Of a stretch of 37,804 nt of DNA, positions 15,696 to 24,549 are shown piece by piece. The translations under genes were made by a program, and so were the position numbers. The notes below the pieces were generated by a model. That model did not search any database. It was not told the origin of the DNA and was given only the letters and a program-made list of their open reading frames with translations. The stretch covers positions 1 through 37,804 of the forward strand of contig JAMPHD010000027.1 of the NCBI GenBank assembly GCA_023663635.1, given 5' to 3'. Position 1 is the first letter of the stretch. Every line of letters starts with the position of its first letter. The DNA comes from Acetatifactor muris (lineage in GTDB: Bacteria > Bacillota > Clostridia > Lachnospirales > Lachnospiraceae).

Positions 15696-16979
15696 GGCAT
15701 TCTCCAACAATTTGTTCACGCTGACCAGTTTGACGCAGAGCACAAACAGATCCGTCGCCAGGGCCAGTTCCTCCGGGGTGGGATAAGTGGGCGCGATACG
15801 GATATTGCTGTCCTTGGGGTCCACGCCGTAGGGGAACGTCGCCCCCGCACCGGTGAGCACCACACCTGCCTCCTTACATTTGGCCACGATGGCCTTCGCG
15901 CAACCCTCCATGGCGTCAAAAGAGATGAAATAGCCGCCGTCCGGTCTGGTCCATGCGCCGATGCCCGCGTCCGCAAGCTCTCTGTCCAACACCTCCAACA
16001 CGGCCTCAAACTTGGGGCGCATCAGATCCGCATGCTTGCGCATATGTGCCTTCAGTCCCGCCAAATCTTTAAAATAGCGGGCATGACGCAGCTGATTGAT
16101 CTTGTCATAACCGATGGTCTGAAGGGTCATGGTGCGCTGCGCGTCCTTCAGATTAGCCAAAGACGCGGCCATGGCAGCGATACCGCCTCCCGCAAAGATC
16201 ACCTTGGACGTGGAGGCAAACTCAAAGACCATATCCGGATTGCCCGCTTTCTCACACTCACTCAAAATATCCAACAGCGGATGATCCCTGTCCGGATACA
16301 GATCATGAATCACATAGGCGTTGTCCCAATAAATTCTAAAATCCTCCGCTGCGGGTTTCAGATTGGCAAAGCGTCTGACGGTCTCGTCCGAATAGACATA
16401 GCCCTGGGGATTGGAGTATTTGGGCACACACCAGATCCCCTTGACGGCGGCATCCTTGGACACCAGCTCCTCCACCATGTCCATGTCAGGCCCCTGGGGT
16501 GTCATGGGTATGGTGATCATCTCGATGCCAAAGTGCTGCGTGATGGCAAAATGCCTGTCATATCCCGGAGCCGGACACAGAAACTTTACTTTGTCCAACT
16601 TGCACCAAGGGGTGCTGCCCATGACACCGTGCGTCACGGAGCGGGATACGGTATCGTACATGATGGTCAGGCTGGCATTGCCGTAGACGATCACATTCTC
16701 CGCGGGAACCCCCATCATGGCGGCCATCAGAGTTTTCGCCTCACCGATCCCGGTCAATTCTCCATAATTGCGGGTATCCGCCCCCGACTCCGTCATCATA
16801 TCGGAACTGCCGTCTAAAACATCCAGATAGCTCATTCCCATATCCAACTGATCCGCCGCGGGCTTTCCCCTGGACATATTCAGATTCAGTCCCCGGGCCT
16901 TCGCCTCATCATACTCCGCATTCAGCCGGGACTGCAGGGCCGACAATTCTTCTCTGCTCAATTCCTTGTACGCTTTCAT
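15693..16979 (-). CDS. Class Ic (MocR-like) aspartate aminotransferase (428 aa)
   Basis: A PLP-dependent fold-type I transaminase of the Aminotran_MocR family (PF12897), which includes AspT of Corynebacterium. Landmarks are LNMSRGKPAADQLDMG near residue 30, GNASLTIMYDT, the KFLCPAPGYDRHFAI segment, KGIWCVPKYSNPQGYVYS, WDNAYVIHDL, and the PLP lysine in FASTSKVIFAGGG. The C-terminal domain ends RIAPTYPTPEELALATDLF. The likely reaction is aspartate plus 2-oxoglutarate to oxaloacetate plus glutamate. I start at 16979 because GGGAG lies 5 nt upstream. A promoter (TTGTCT-17-TATGAT) precedes it. The Nudix and SpoIIM-like genes follow after a repeat-filled gap. Confidence 0.93.
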   Translation of the reverse strand: MKAYKELSREELSALQSRLNAEYDEAKARGLNLNMSRGKPAADQLDMGMSYLDVLDGSSDMMTESGADTRNYGELTGIGEAKTLMAAMMGVPAENVIVYGNASLTIMYDTVSRSVTHGVMGSTPWCKLDKVKFLCPAPGYDRHFAITQHFGIEMITIPMTPQGPDMDMVEELVSKDAAVKGIWCVPKYSNPQGYVYSDETVRRFANLKPAAEDFRIYWDNAYVIHDLYPDRDHPLLDILSECEKAGNPDMVFEFASTSKVIFAGGGIAAMAASLANLKDAQRTMTLQTIGYDKINQLRHARYFKDLAGLKAHMRKHADLMRPKFEAVLEVLDRELADAGIGAWTRPDGGYFISFDAMEGCAKAIVAKCKEAGVVLTGAGATFPYGVDPKDSNIRIAPTYPTPEELALATDLFVLCVKLVSVNKLLENA

Positions 16980-17050
16980 AATTACTCCCATCCGTCTGTT
17001 CGGCAGACATTTCCTCTCTGCATAATGGTATACAATCATACACTTGGATA

Positions 17051-17079
17051 ATCATACTATAAGAATTGGCATTAGACAA
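17051..17079 (-). promoter_or_regulatory. Promoter of the aminotransferase gene
   Basis: On the minus strand TTGTCT (17074-17079), a 17-bp spacer, then TATGAT (17051-17056), about 70 bp upstream of the chosen start. Confidence 0.7.
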
Positions 17080-17135
17080 GAGTTTTTTTGATTTTCATGC
17101 CGGATTTTTGGGATTGGTCGGGTGCGATCTTCATA

Positions 17136-17303
17136 GGTGTACTGAGAAACCTGTCCCGGCAGGGCGGTTGTTTTGCGAGAGCCGTTGAAAAACGCCGGTG
17201 CTTAGCGAAGTCCTGTTGAGCTTAGCACCGCTGCGTTTTTCGCCGAGTGAGAACGTGCCGAGCAAAAATAACTGCCCTGTCGGGGCCGACCTCTCGGTAC
17301 ACC
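17136..17303. repeat. 168-bp imperfect palindromic intergenic element
   Basis: The left arm begins GGTGTACTGAGA (17136) and the right arm ends TCTCGGTACACC (17303). The arms pair through most of their length: the central parts GGTGCTTAGC (17197-17206) and GCTTAGCACC (17220-17229) flank a 13-nt loop, and GAAAAACGC pairs with GCGTTTTTC. CAGGGCGGTTGTTTT pairs with the AACTGCCCTG side. An insert of roughly 10 nt unbalances one arm. Nothing here looks coding. The gap 17080-17454 holds this element, a partial direct repeat and the rny terminator. Confidence 0.8.
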
Positions 17304-17373
17304 ATAAGACACGCAAAATGACTGCCCTGCCGGGATTCAGGTCTCTTGGAATACCCTTAAGACACGCAAAATG
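17271..17373. repeat. Direct repeat extending the palindrome's right arm
   Basis: Two tandem copies of 50 and 53 bp (17271-17320, 17321-17373) both start ACTGCCCTG and end TAAGACACGCAAAATG. The same sequence in inverted form is the left arm of the palindrome, so this module occurs three times in about 240 bp. Confidence 0.75.
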
Positions 17374-17399
17374 ACCGCCGCGGATTCCGCGACGGTCAT
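17367..17399 (-). terminator. Rho-independent terminator of rny
   Basis: A stem of ATGACCG/CGGTCAT and CGCGG/CCGCG with one C-A mismatch and an ATT loop; on the minus strand it is followed by TTTTG. It lies 56 bp after the RNase Y stop codon and abuts the direct repeats. Confidence 0.75.
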
Positions 17400-17454
17400 C
17401 TCAACAATTATGCAATTTTGTTTTACGTCCTGAACTGTCTATGGTATCGCACGC

Positions 17455-19017
17455 TTATTTTGCGTAATCAATCACTCGGCTCTCGCGGATCACATTGACC
17501 TTGATCTGTCCGGGATACTCCATCTCAGCCTCTATCTGCTTGGAGATATCGCGGGCCATCAGCACCATGTCGGCATCTGTAACCTGCTCGGGCACTACCA
17601 TAACACGAACTTCACGACCTGCCTGAATAGCAAAAGACTTGTCTACACCTTTGAAATTGTTTGTTATCTCTTCTAATTGTTTCAATCTGCTGGTATAGGT
17701 CTCCAGCGTCTCTCTTCTGGCTCCCGGTCTTGCAGCAGAGATTGTATCGGCGGCCTGCACGATACATGCAATGAGGGATGTGGCCTCCACGTCGCCGTGA
17801 TGGGATTCCACTGCGTTGATCACCACAGCATTCTCCTTGTACTTCCGGCAGAGTTCCGCGCCGAGCTGTACATGGGAACCTTCCATCTCATGGTCAACGG
17901 ACTTGCCGATGTCATGAAGAAGTCCCGCTCTCTTGGCCAGTCTCACATCAAGTCCCATCTCAGCGGCGAGCAGACCTGAGAGCTGCGCCACCTCTATGGA
18001 ATGTTTCAACGCGTTCTGACCATAGCTGGTCCTGAACTTCATCTTTCCGAGTAGTCTCACAAGTTCGGGGTGAATGCCATGTACGCCCACTTCCAGAACG
18101 GCGGCCTCACCTTCCTCCTTGATCATTACCTCAACTTCTCTCTGGGCTTTCTCCACCATCTCCTCAATGCGCGCGGGATGGATTCGACCGTCCACGATCA
18201 ATTTCTCAAGAGCGATCCGCGCCACCTCACGGCGGATGGGATCAAATCCGGAGAGAATCACTGCCTCGGGCGTGTCGTCAATGATCAGATCCACTCCCGT
18301 CATAGTCTCAAGGGTACGGATATTACGTCCCTCACGGCCAATGATCCGGCCTTTCATCTCATCGCTGGGAAGCTGCACAACGGAAATGGTGGTCTCCGAG
18401 ACATGATCTGCAGCACATCTCTGGATTGCGGAGACAACATATTCCTTGGCCTTTTTGTCAGCCTCCTCCTTGGCCTGACTCTCCAATTCCTTGATCATCA
18501 CGGCCGTTTCATGTTTCACTTCATCTTCAACAATTTTCAATAAGTAGTCTTTTGCCTGTTCAGAGGTTAAACCTGAAATTCGTTCCAGTTCCTGTAAACG
18601 TTGCTCATTCAGTCGGGAGACTTCATCCTTCATCTTGTTGAGGGAATCTTCTCTTGCCGACAGACTCTGCTCACGCCTCTCGATCGCATCCGCCTTCTTG
18701 TCAATGTTCGCTTCCTTCTGCTGTACTCTGCGTTCATCCCGCTGTACCTCAGACCTGCGTTCCTTGATCTCCTTGTCCAACTCATTCTTTGTGCGAATGG
18801 TCTCTTCCTTGATCTCAAGCAGCGACTCGCGTTTCCGGGTCTCCGCAGATTTCAACGCGTCATCAATGATCTCTCTCGCCTTTTCCTCCGCATTGCCAAT
18901 GGTGTTGGCGGCGGATTTCTTCAGATGAGAAACCGTAAGCGAATGAGTGACCACGGCAGTGGCAAGGATACACACCAATGCGACGACCAGCATGATAATA
19001 ATGTTTGGCAGCGTCAT
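17455..19017 (-). CDS. rny: Ribonuclease Y (520 aa)
   Basis: Membrane-anchored endoribonuclease that starts mRNA decay in Firmicutes. Length equals that of the Bacillus enzyme. An N-terminal membrane segment (about 5-24) is followed by a long charged coiled coil (about 30-190). Next come a KH RNA-binding domain with [15 protein letters not shown] (around 220-235) and an HD metal-dependent phosphohydrolase domain containing [12 protein letters not shown] and [15 protein letters not shown] start at 19017, before MTLPNIII, because GGAGG lies upstream and the protein then matches family length. That ribosome site can fold as AGGAG-GTG-CTCCT, which might limit translation. A strong promoter (TTGACA-17-TAAAAT) lies about 100 bp upstream. 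Confidence 0.97.
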   Translation of the reverse strand: MTLPNIIIMLVVALVCILATAVVTHSLTVSHLKKSAANTIGNAEEKAREIIDDALKSAETRKRESLLEIKEETIRTKNELDKEIKERRSEVQRDERRVQQKEANIDKKADAIERREQSLSAREDSLNKMKDEVSRLNEQRLQELERISGLTSEQAKDYLLKIVEDEVKHETAVMIKELESQAKEEADKKAKEYVVSAIQRCAADHVSETTISVVQLPSDEMKGRIIGREGRNIRTLETMTGVDLIIDDTPEAVILSGFDPIRREVARIALEKLIVDGRIHPARIEEMVEKAQREVEVMIKEEGEAAVLEVGVHGIHPELVRLLGKMKFRTSYGQNALKHSIEVAQLSGLLAAEMGLDVRLAKRAGLLHDIGKSVDHEMEGSHVQLGAELCRKYKENAVVINAVESHHGDVEATSLIACIVQAADTISAARPGARRETLETYTSRLKQLEEITNNFKGVDKSFAIQAGREVRVMVVPEQVTDADMVLMARDISKQIEAEMEYPGQIKVNVIRESRVIDYAK

Positions 19018-19111
19018 TACAGGAGCACCTCCTTTTATGAAATTTTCATTGTACACTTTGCCTGTAAAACAGGTTCCATAAACAATCAAACAAGCAATTC
19101 ACAACAGTTCA

Positions 19112-19140
19112 ATTTTAAACTGAAATGACCGTGATGTCAA
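19112..19140 (-). promoter_or_regulatory. Sigma-A promoter of rny
   Basis: TTGACA (19135-19140), 17-bp spacer, TAAAAT (19112-19117) on the minus strand, giving a leader of about 90 nt. Confidence 0.85.
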
Positions 19141-19192
19141 GTGAAAGAATACGCCGGATGAAATAAATGCCGGGATAAGTCCGAAAACTCCG

Positions 19193-19828
19193 CTAAAACA
19201 GCTCTTCCACGTCCCGGCCGTACTCTTTGAGCGCCCTCCGGATGCTCTCCGGCTCAAAGCCCTTATTTATGAGAAAAGCGATCTGTTTACGGGTCTGCGC
19301 GTAGTCCGCCGTGTCCGGATCATATCGGCGCTTTGTCAAGAGCTTTCGGATCATCCCGCTCTCGTCTCCAACGCCCCCCTGTTGCGCCCATGCGTCCCAC
19401 GCGGCGCGAAAAGTCTCCCTGTCGATGCCCTTCGCCTGCAGATCCTGTTCTATCCGTCTGCGGCTGCGGTTCTCCCCGTGGCAGATGATATACTGCGTGG
19501 CATAGCGCAGATCGTCCGTATAGTGAAAAGAGGCGACATATTCAAGCGCCTCCTCAATGACGCCCTCGGGATACATCCCCTGCTCCAGTTTGCCGCGCAG
19601 CCCGGCGGTGGTGTACTCGCGTTTCTTCAAGAGGTTCATGGCGCGCACTTTGGCCCGTTTGGGCAAAATCTCGCCGAGGATGACATCGTGGTCTTCCTCC
19701 GAGAGCTCCTCTCCCACATCCATGTGAAAGCGGCGGAGCTCGCCCTTGTAGAGCACAAAGGCGAACTCCCCGTCAATGTATACTTTACTGCGTGATTTCG
19801 TCAGTTCCTCGATCCCCGTGATCCGCAT
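19193..19828 (-). CDS. recX: RecX regulatory protein (211 aa)
   Basis: Modulator of RecA filaments. The protein has the helical-repeat RecX pattern: LKKREYTTAGLRGKLEQ, then EEALEYVASFHYTDDLRYATQYI, then RRRIEQDLQAKGI, and a final KGFEPESIRRAL. The N-terminal 60 residues form a small beta-rich region seen in Firmicute RecX. Its ATG overlaps the recA stop codon by one base (TAATG), so translation is probably coupled and it shares the SOS promoter. Length is within family range. Confidence 0.92.
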   Translation of the reverse strand: MRITGIEELTKSRSKVYIDGEFAFVLYKGELRRFHMDVGEELSEEDHDVILGEILPKRAKVRAMNLLKKREYTTAGLRGKLEQGMYPEGVIEEALEYVASFHYTDDLRYATQYIICHGENRSRRRIEQDLQAKGIDRETFRAAWDAWAQQGGVGDESGMIRKLLTKRRYDPDTADYAQTRKQIAFLINKGFEPESIRRALKEYGRDVEELF

Positions 19829-20997
19829 TATGCCTCATCCTGCCCCTTTGCGCTCCTGCGGGAGCCTGCGGCCTGTCTGCCGCCCTTATCGTCGCCCTGC
19901 GGGACATTCTGCCCGGCAGAATGTCCTGTGTTCCCCGCGTTGTCCCGCTCAGCATCCTGTCCTGCTCCCTGCATGGCATCCTGTTCCGCCTGATGCCCTG
20001 CGCCGTCCAGATTGTAATAAGCCCTCACCTTGGCGGCCACCTCCTCGCAGACTGCGGGATTATCTTTCAGATATTGCTTGGCGTTCTCGCGCCCCTGACC
20101 GATCTTATTGCCCTCATAGGCGTACCATGCGCCCGATTTCACAATGACATCAATGTTCGCGGCCAAGTCCAGAATGTCTCCCACCATGGAGATGCCCTCG
20201 CCGAACATGATATCAAACTCCGCCTCCTTGAAAGGCGGCGCGATCTTGTTCTTCACCACTTTCACGCGGGTGCGGTTGCCTATCACCTCTCCGCCCTGTT
20301 TGAGCGACTCGATACGGCGCACGTCCAGACGCACGGAGGAATAGAACTTCAGGGCACGTCCGCCGGTAGTGGTCTCCGGATTGCCGAACATAATGCCGAT
20401 CTTCTCGCGCAGCTGATTGATGAACACTACCGTACAGTTGGATTTGCTGCTGACCGCCGTGAGTTTGCGCAGGGCCTGAGACATCAGTCTGGCCTGCAGG
20501 CCCACATGGCTGTCGCCCATATCCCCGTCGATCTCCGCCTTGGGCACCAGAGCCGCAACGGAGTCGATCACCACGATGTCGATGGCTCCGGAGCGCACCA
20601 TGGTCTCCGCGATCTCCATGGCCTGCTCGCCATTGTCCGGCTGAGAGATATAGAGATTGTCGATGTCCACTCCGATGTTGCGGGCATATACCGGATCCAA
20701 GGCATGCTCCGCGTCTATGAATCCCGCGATACCGCCCCTCTTCTGCACCTCGGCGATCATGTGCAGCGTGACGGTGGTCTTACCGCTGGACTCGGGCCCG
20801 TAGATCTCCACGATCCTTCCTCTGGGAATGCCGCCCAGTCCCAGAGCGATATCAAGACTTAAGGAGCCCGTGGGAATGGTCTCCACATTCATCTGCGCCG
20901 AGGGGTCGCCCAGTTTCATCACGGTTCCCTTGCCGTACTGTTTCTCCAACTGGCTGATGGCCGCGTCCAACGCTTTCAGTTTCTCTTCTCTTTCCAT
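19828..20997 (-). CDS. recA: RecA recombinase with an extended C-terminal tail (389 aa)
   Basis: ATP-dependent strand exchange protein and co-protease for LexA. It has the Walker A motif [10 protein letters not shown] (about 60-69), the [10 protein letters not shown] region, [18 protein letters not shown] with Walker B, the L1/L2 region containing [22 protein letters not shown], and [13 protein letters not shown]. Usual length is about 345-355. Here about 45 residues rich in Gly, Ala, Gln, Asp and Arg follow the normal end, with repeats such as [18 protein letters not shown] choose the ATG at 20997 because GGAGA lies 7-8 nt before it; ATGs slightly upstream overlap the site. Two LexA boxes lie in the promoter region. 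Confidence 0.97.
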   Translation of the reverse strand: MEREEKLKALDAAISQLEKQYGKGTVMKLGDPSAQMNVETIPTGSLSLDIALGLGGIPRGRIVEIYGPESSGKTTVTLHMIAEVQKRGGIAGFIDAEHALDPVYARNIGVDIDNLYISQPDNGEQAMEIAETMVRSGAIDIVVIDSVAALVPKAEIDGDMGDSHVGLQARLMSQALRKLTAVSSKSNCTVVFINQLREKIGIMFGNPETTTGGRALKFYSSVRLDVRRIESLKQGGEVIGNRTRVKVVKNKIAPPFKEAEFDIMFGEGISMVGDILDLAANIDVIVKSGAWYAYEGNKIGQGRENAKQYLKDNPAVCEEVAAKVRAYYNLDGAGHQAEQDAMQGAGQDAERDNAGNTGHSAGQNVPQGDDKGGRQAAGSRRSAKGQDEA

Positions 20998-21018
20998 ATT
21001 CATGTCTCCTTTTCGCAA

Positions 21019-21032
21019 GGAACAAATGTTCT
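21019..21032 (-). promoter_or_regulatory. LexA box, promoter-proximal
   Basis: AGAACATTTGTTCC on the minus strand fits the Gram-positive SOS consensus CGAACRNRYGTTYC, with perfect GAAC/GTTC half sites. It lies just after the predicted transcription start of recA. Confidence 0.85.
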
Positions 21033-21045
21033 CTCTATGTTATTC

Positions 21046-21074
21046 AGAATAAAACATTTGTTCGGTTTTGTCAA
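21046..21074 (-). promoter_or_regulatory. recA promoter with embedded second LexA box
   Basis: TTGACA (21069-21074), 17-bp spacer, TATTCT (21046-21051). A second LexA box, CGAACAAATGTTTT (21051-21064), fills the spacer, so bound LexA would exclude RNA polymerase. Confidence 0.88.
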
Positions 21075-21192
21075 CCATTATTTTCATAATGATAAAATAG
21101 CACGGTATATGTACATTAAACTTCCCTCAAAGGCATCCCTCCCAATATTTTTTCATCTGAAACCTGTGGCGAAATGCCCGATAAAAGAGATG

Positions 21193-21228
21193 ATATACCA
21201 CGGCGGCACAACACATGCCGCGGTATAT
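21193..21228. other. Hairpin in the cinA-recA gap
   Basis: ATATACC-(ACG)-GCGGCA pairs with TGCCGCGGTATAT around a 7-nt loop. Neither side has a clean T-run; the minus strand has TTTT four bases later. It could be a weak terminator for cinA. The gap between the recA promoter and the cinA stop (21075-21327) holds no gene that I can support. Confidence 0.4.
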
Positions 21229-21271
21229 CCGTAGAAGTATCAGATAACTTAATGTAACATAAATTTCAGGC

Positions 21272-21321
21272 GGGGACAAGGCCTTTTGATCAAAATTTGA
21301 TCAAATTCGGGCCCGTGTCCC
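21272..21321. other. Inverted repeat with double TTGATCAA palindromes after cinA
   Basis: GGGGACAAGGCC and GGGCCCGTGTCCC can pair imperfectly around an AT-rich core holding two palindromes, TTTTGATCAAAA and TTTGATCAAA. It starts 7 bp after the cinA stop codon. There is no T-run after the stem, so a factor-independent terminator is doubtful. Confidence 0.4.
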
Positions 21322-21327
21322 AACGCC

Positions 21328-22596
21328 CTATTTCTTTTTCCCGAAAGTCATATCACTGCTGTATTCCAAAATACATCTGCGCATCAGCGTCAGGGCGGCG
21401 GACACGGCGCTCTCTCTGATCTTGGTGCGGTTGCCGCTGAAACGGTATTCCTGCACCGTCACCTTGCCCTTCACATTGCAGGCGATGTAGACCAGACCCA
21501 CCGGTTTCTCTTTCGTGCCGCCGTCCGGGCCCGCAATGCCGGTGATCGAGACGGTCACGTCACATTTGCTCAGAACGGCTGCGCCCTTGACCATCTCCTC
21601 CGCGGTGCGGGCGCTGACCGCGCCGTGCTTTTGGAGCGTGGATTTCTTCACGCCCAGCAGTCTGCGCTTGGCCTTGTTGGAATAGGTCACCAGACCGGAG
21701 CGGAATACCTCGGAAGATCCCGGGACATTGACCAGTCTGGCGGAGAGCATACCGCCCGTGCAGGACTCCACACAGGTCAGCGTCAGCTTATTGGCCGCCA
21801 GGAGATCCTCCACCGCCTTCTCCAACGTCACATCCTCCTCCGTGGTATAGATATCCTCGCCGAAACGGGCCTTCAGCTCCTTCACCACAGGTTTGATGAG
21901 TTTCCTTGCCTCCTTGGCCTCCGGCGCGGATGCCGTGACACGGATGTGCACCTCTCCCGGCTTGGCGTAGGTGGCGAGCGTGGGATTGGTCTGGGCATCG
22001 ATCAGATCCTTCACGCGGGTCTCCGCCATGCTCTCGCCCACCCCGCAGATCTTCACGGTCTGCGAGCAGATGACTCCCGGGGTCAACGCCTCCAGATAAG
22101 GTCTGACGCTGCTCTCAAACATGGGAATCAGCTCTCCGGGAGGGCCCGGCAGGAGAATAATCCTGACTGCTCCGTTCTCCAGAATAATCCCCGGCGCCGT
22201 GCCGTTGGGATTGTCGAGCATGATCGCCCCCTCGGGGATCATGGCCTGTTTCCAGTTATTTTCCGTGGGAGTGATATCGCGGGCCGCGAAATATTCCGCG
22301 ATGCGTTCCCTCCACATATCGTTCATCACCGGGGCGCGTCCGCATACCTTCGCGGCCACCTCTTTGGTCAGATCGTCCTCCGTGGGGCCAAGTCCTCCGG
22401 AGAGTATGACGATATCCGCGCGCCCCATGGCATTGCGCAGGGTCTGCGAGAGTCTCTCCTCATTGTCCCCTACCACGCTCTGATAGTAACAGGACAGCCC
22501 CAGACCCGCGCACTGCTCCGCCAGATAAGCCGCATTGGTATTCACGATACTGCCCAAAAGGATCTCCGTCCCCACACTGATCAATTCAACCGTCAT
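21328..22596 (-). CDS. cinA: CinA, NMN deamidase/competence-damage family protein (422 aa)
   Basis: Two-domain protein. The N-terminal MoaB-like domain (1-170) begins VELISVGTEILLGSIVNTNA and includes ILSGGLGPTEDD and PGPPGELIPMF. The C-terminal CinA domain (about 260-415), which in homologues deamidates nicotinamide mononucleotide, has CVESCTGGMLSARLVNVPG followed by FRSGLVTYSN and ITGIAGPDGGT. The start codon overlaps the pgsA stop as ATGA, so translation is probably coupled. It is the last gene of the yicC operon and lies next to recA, as in many bacteria. Confidence 0.95.
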   Translation of the reverse strand: MTVELISVGTEILLGSIVNTNAAYLAEQCAGLGLSCYYQSVVGDNEERLSQTLRNAMGRADIVILSGGLGPTEDDLTKEVAAKVCGRAPVMNDMWRERIAEYFAARDITPTENNWKQAMIPEGAIMLDNPNGTAPGIILENGAVRIILLPGPPGELIPMFESSVRPYLEALTPGVICSQTVKICGVGESMAETRVKDLIDAQTNPTLATYAKPGEVHIRVTASAPEAKEARKLIKPVVKELKARFGEDIYTTEEDVTLEKAVEDLLAANKLTLTCVESCTGGMLSARLVNVPGSSEVFRSGLVTYSNKAKRRLLGVKKSTLQKHGAVSARTAEEMVKGAAVLSKCDVTVSITGIAGPDGGTKEKPVGLVYIACNVKGKVTVQEYRFSGNRTKIRESAVSAALTLMRRCILEYSSDMTFGKKK

Positions 22597-23228
22597 TTCA
22601 CACCATCCTTCATCACATCTTTGTTCTTCACCAGATAATCCGCCAGAGAGATCACCGTCAGCGCCAGCGCGAGCCACATGATCAGATCCGTTCCAAGGGC
22701 AAACATTTTGACCCGATTCGGATCAGCGCTCAAAAAGGGCGCGTCCTTCACGATCATCATGCAGATCATGACCATCTGGAAAGTGGTCTTGAACTTTCCC
22801 CAATAGCTCGCGGCGATCACCACACCGTTGTCCGAGGCGATCAGCCTGAAACCGCTGATGATAAACTCCCTGCTGATGATAATGACCACCACCCACGAGG
22901 GGATCCGGGACATCTCCACCAACACGATCATGGCGGCGCACACCAGAAGTTTATCCGCCAGAGGATCCATGAATTTGCCAAAATTGGTCACCAGACCGTA
23001 CTTTCTCGCGATCTTGCCGTCCAACAGATCCGTCAGGCTCGCCACGACGAAGATCCCCAGAGCCGTGTACTCCGCGTAGGCGCTCTGTCCGCCGAACAGC
23101 GTCCCGATCCACCCCCAGCCCTGATGCGCCCCCAACAGGATCAACACAAAGGGCAATATCAGGACCACGCGAAACACCGTCAGCTTATTGGGAAGATTCA
23201 TTTTGCTCTTCTTCACATCACTATTCAT
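22593..23228 (-). CDS. pgsA: CDP-diacylglycerol-glycerol-3-phosphate 3-phosphatidyltransferase (211 aa)
   Basis: Membrane enzyme that commits CDP-diacylglycerol to phosphatidylglycerol phosphate. The CDP-alcohol phosphatidyltransferase signature is intact: LTDLLDGKIARKYG followed by NFGKFMDPLADKLLV, giving the DG-x2-AR-x8-G-x3-D-x3-D pattern. Several membrane helices are visible, and LPNKLTVFRV near the start is typical. It begins inside the last codons of rimO (8-nt overlap), with GGAG 9 nt upstream. About 30 residues around TLFGGQSAYAEYTAL form a slightly long first loop. Confidence 0.95.
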   Translation of the reverse strand: MNSDVKKSKMNLPNKLTVFRVVLILPFVLILLGAHQGWGWIGTLFGGQSAYAEYTALGIFVVASLTDLLDGKIARKYGLVTNFGKFMDPLADKLLVCAAMIVLVEMSRIPSWVVVIIISREFIISGFRLIASDNGVVIAASYWGKFKTTFQMVMICMMIVKDAPFLSADPNRVKMFALGTDLIMWLALALTVISLADYLVKNKDVMKDGVK

Positions 23229-24549
23229 GATACAGTTCTCCTATCAGATCATATTCGTTGGAGTCCGTCACCAACACCTTGGCGAAATCCCCCGTCATCA
23301 GATCGGCGGTGGTGTTCACGAACAGATAGCCATCCACATTGGGGGCATCCCTGTAAGTCCGCGCCACATAGATGTCCTCGTCGGCCACCTTGCCCTCTAT
23401 CATCACCGTCAGCACCCGGCCCACCAGTTCCTCCGCCTTCTCAAAGGCGATGGCCTGCTGCAGCTCCATGAGCTCATCCCTGCGGAAAGCCTTCACATCC
23501 TCCGGGATCTGATCCTCCATGGCGGCCGCCGCGGTATCCTCCTCCTGAGAATAAGTAAACACGCCCAGTCTGTCAAATTCCATCTCGTTCACGAAACGGT
23601 ACAGCTCCTCAAAATCTTCCTGCGTCTCCCCGGGAAAACCGCTGATGAGGGTGGTCCGCAGACAGATGTCGGGAATCCTCTCCCTGAGTCCCTCTATCCT
23701 CTCCCGCAATTCCCGCGCGTTGGTGCGCCGCCCCATGCGTTTTAACACGGCATCCGACGCGTGCTGAATGGGAATATCCAGATAATGGCACACCTTGGGC
23801 TCCGTGGCAATGGCCTCGATCAGTTCCTCCGTGATCTCCTCCGGATAGCAGTACAGTATGCGGATCCAACGGATTCCCGCGATCCCGCCCAGTTCATGCA
23901 GCAGCCTGTGAAGGCTCTTCTCCCCGTACAGATCCGTCCCGTACAGGGTGGTCTCCTGAGCCACCAGGATCAGTTCTTTCACCCCGTCATCGGCCAATGT
24001 CTCAGCCTCCGCCACAAGTTCCTCCATGGGCACGCTGCGAAATCCCCCCCGCACTTTCGGAATGACACAGTAAGTGCAGTGTTTGTCACAGCCCTCAGCG
24101 ATCTTGAGATAGGCAAAATGCCCTCCCGTGGTCACGATGCGTCTCTGCCCGGCGGTCTGCGGCGCGTCAATGCTCCTGTAGCGGTTCCGGCCCCGTCCCG
24201 CGAGCGCATCCTCCACCGCGTCCGCGATCTCATCGCCCGCCATGGTGCCCACCACCGCGTCCACCTGCGGGATCTCACGCTGAATCTCCTCTTTGTATCG
24301 CTGTGCCAGACAGCCCGCGGCGATCAGCGCCCGGATCTGCCCGGAATCCTTGAGCCGGCTCATCTCCAACAGCGTGTTGATGCTCTCTTCTTTGGCGTCA
24401 CCGATAAAGCAGCAGGTGTTCACCACCGCGATATCCGCCTCGTCCTCGTCATCCGTAAAATCATATCCCCGCTCCGAGAGTTTTCCCAGCATCCTCTCGG
24501 AGTCCACCAGATTTTTGTCACATCCCAGGGATATCAACAATATCTTCAT
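23221..24549 (-). CDS. rimO: Ribosomal protein S12 methylthiotransferase (442 aa)
   Basis: Radical-SAM enzyme that adds a methylthio group to an Asp of ribosomal protein S12. The N-terminal domain starts KILLISLGCDKNLVDSE, diagnostic for RimO rather than MiaB, and holds the cluster cysteines including NTCCFIG and AGCLAQRY. The radical-SAM motif is CDKHCTYC (about 150-157). A C-terminal TRAM domain follows (about 375-440). Length is normal. A GGGAG site lies 6 nt before the ATG. The gap of about 140 bp from rpoZ contains a TAGCCGGC/GCCGGCTA inverted repeat without a T-run. Confidence 0.96.
   Translation of the reverse strand: MKILLISLGCDKNLVDSERMLGKLSERGYDFTDDEDEADIAVVNTCCFIGDAKEESINTLLEMSRLKDSGQIRALIAAGCLAQRYKEEIQREIPQVDAVVGTMAGDEIADAVEDALAGRGRNRYRSIDAPQTAGQRRIVTTGGHFAYLKIAEGCDKHCTYCVIPKVRGGFRSVPMEELVAEAETLADDGVKELILVAQETTLYGTDLYGEKSLHRLLHELGGIAGIRWIRILYCYPEEITEELIEAIATEPKVCHYLDIPIQHASDAVLKRMGRRTNARELRERIEGLRERIPDICLRTTLISGFPGETQEDFEELYRFVNEMEFDRLGVFTYSQEEDTAAAAMEDQIPEDVKAFRRDELMELQQAIAFEKAEELVGRVLTVMIEGKVADEDIYVARTYRDAPNVDGYLFVNTTADLMTGDFAKVLVTDSNEYDLIGELYHE

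Noticed and set aside
15531..16817. 428-residue plus-strand frame opposite the aminotransferase
   Set aside because: His/Gly/Arg-rich shadow of a well-supported gene, with no start signals.
17131..17316. 61-residue reading frame on the minus strand inside the palindrome
   Set aside because: It spans both arms of the inverted repeat, has no ribosome site, and its coding sense is a by-product of the repeat. I treat the DNA or RNA structure as the feature.
23221..24549. MiaB tRNA methylthiotransferase
   Set aside because: The SLGCDKNLVDSE start and operon position fit RimO rather than MiaB.
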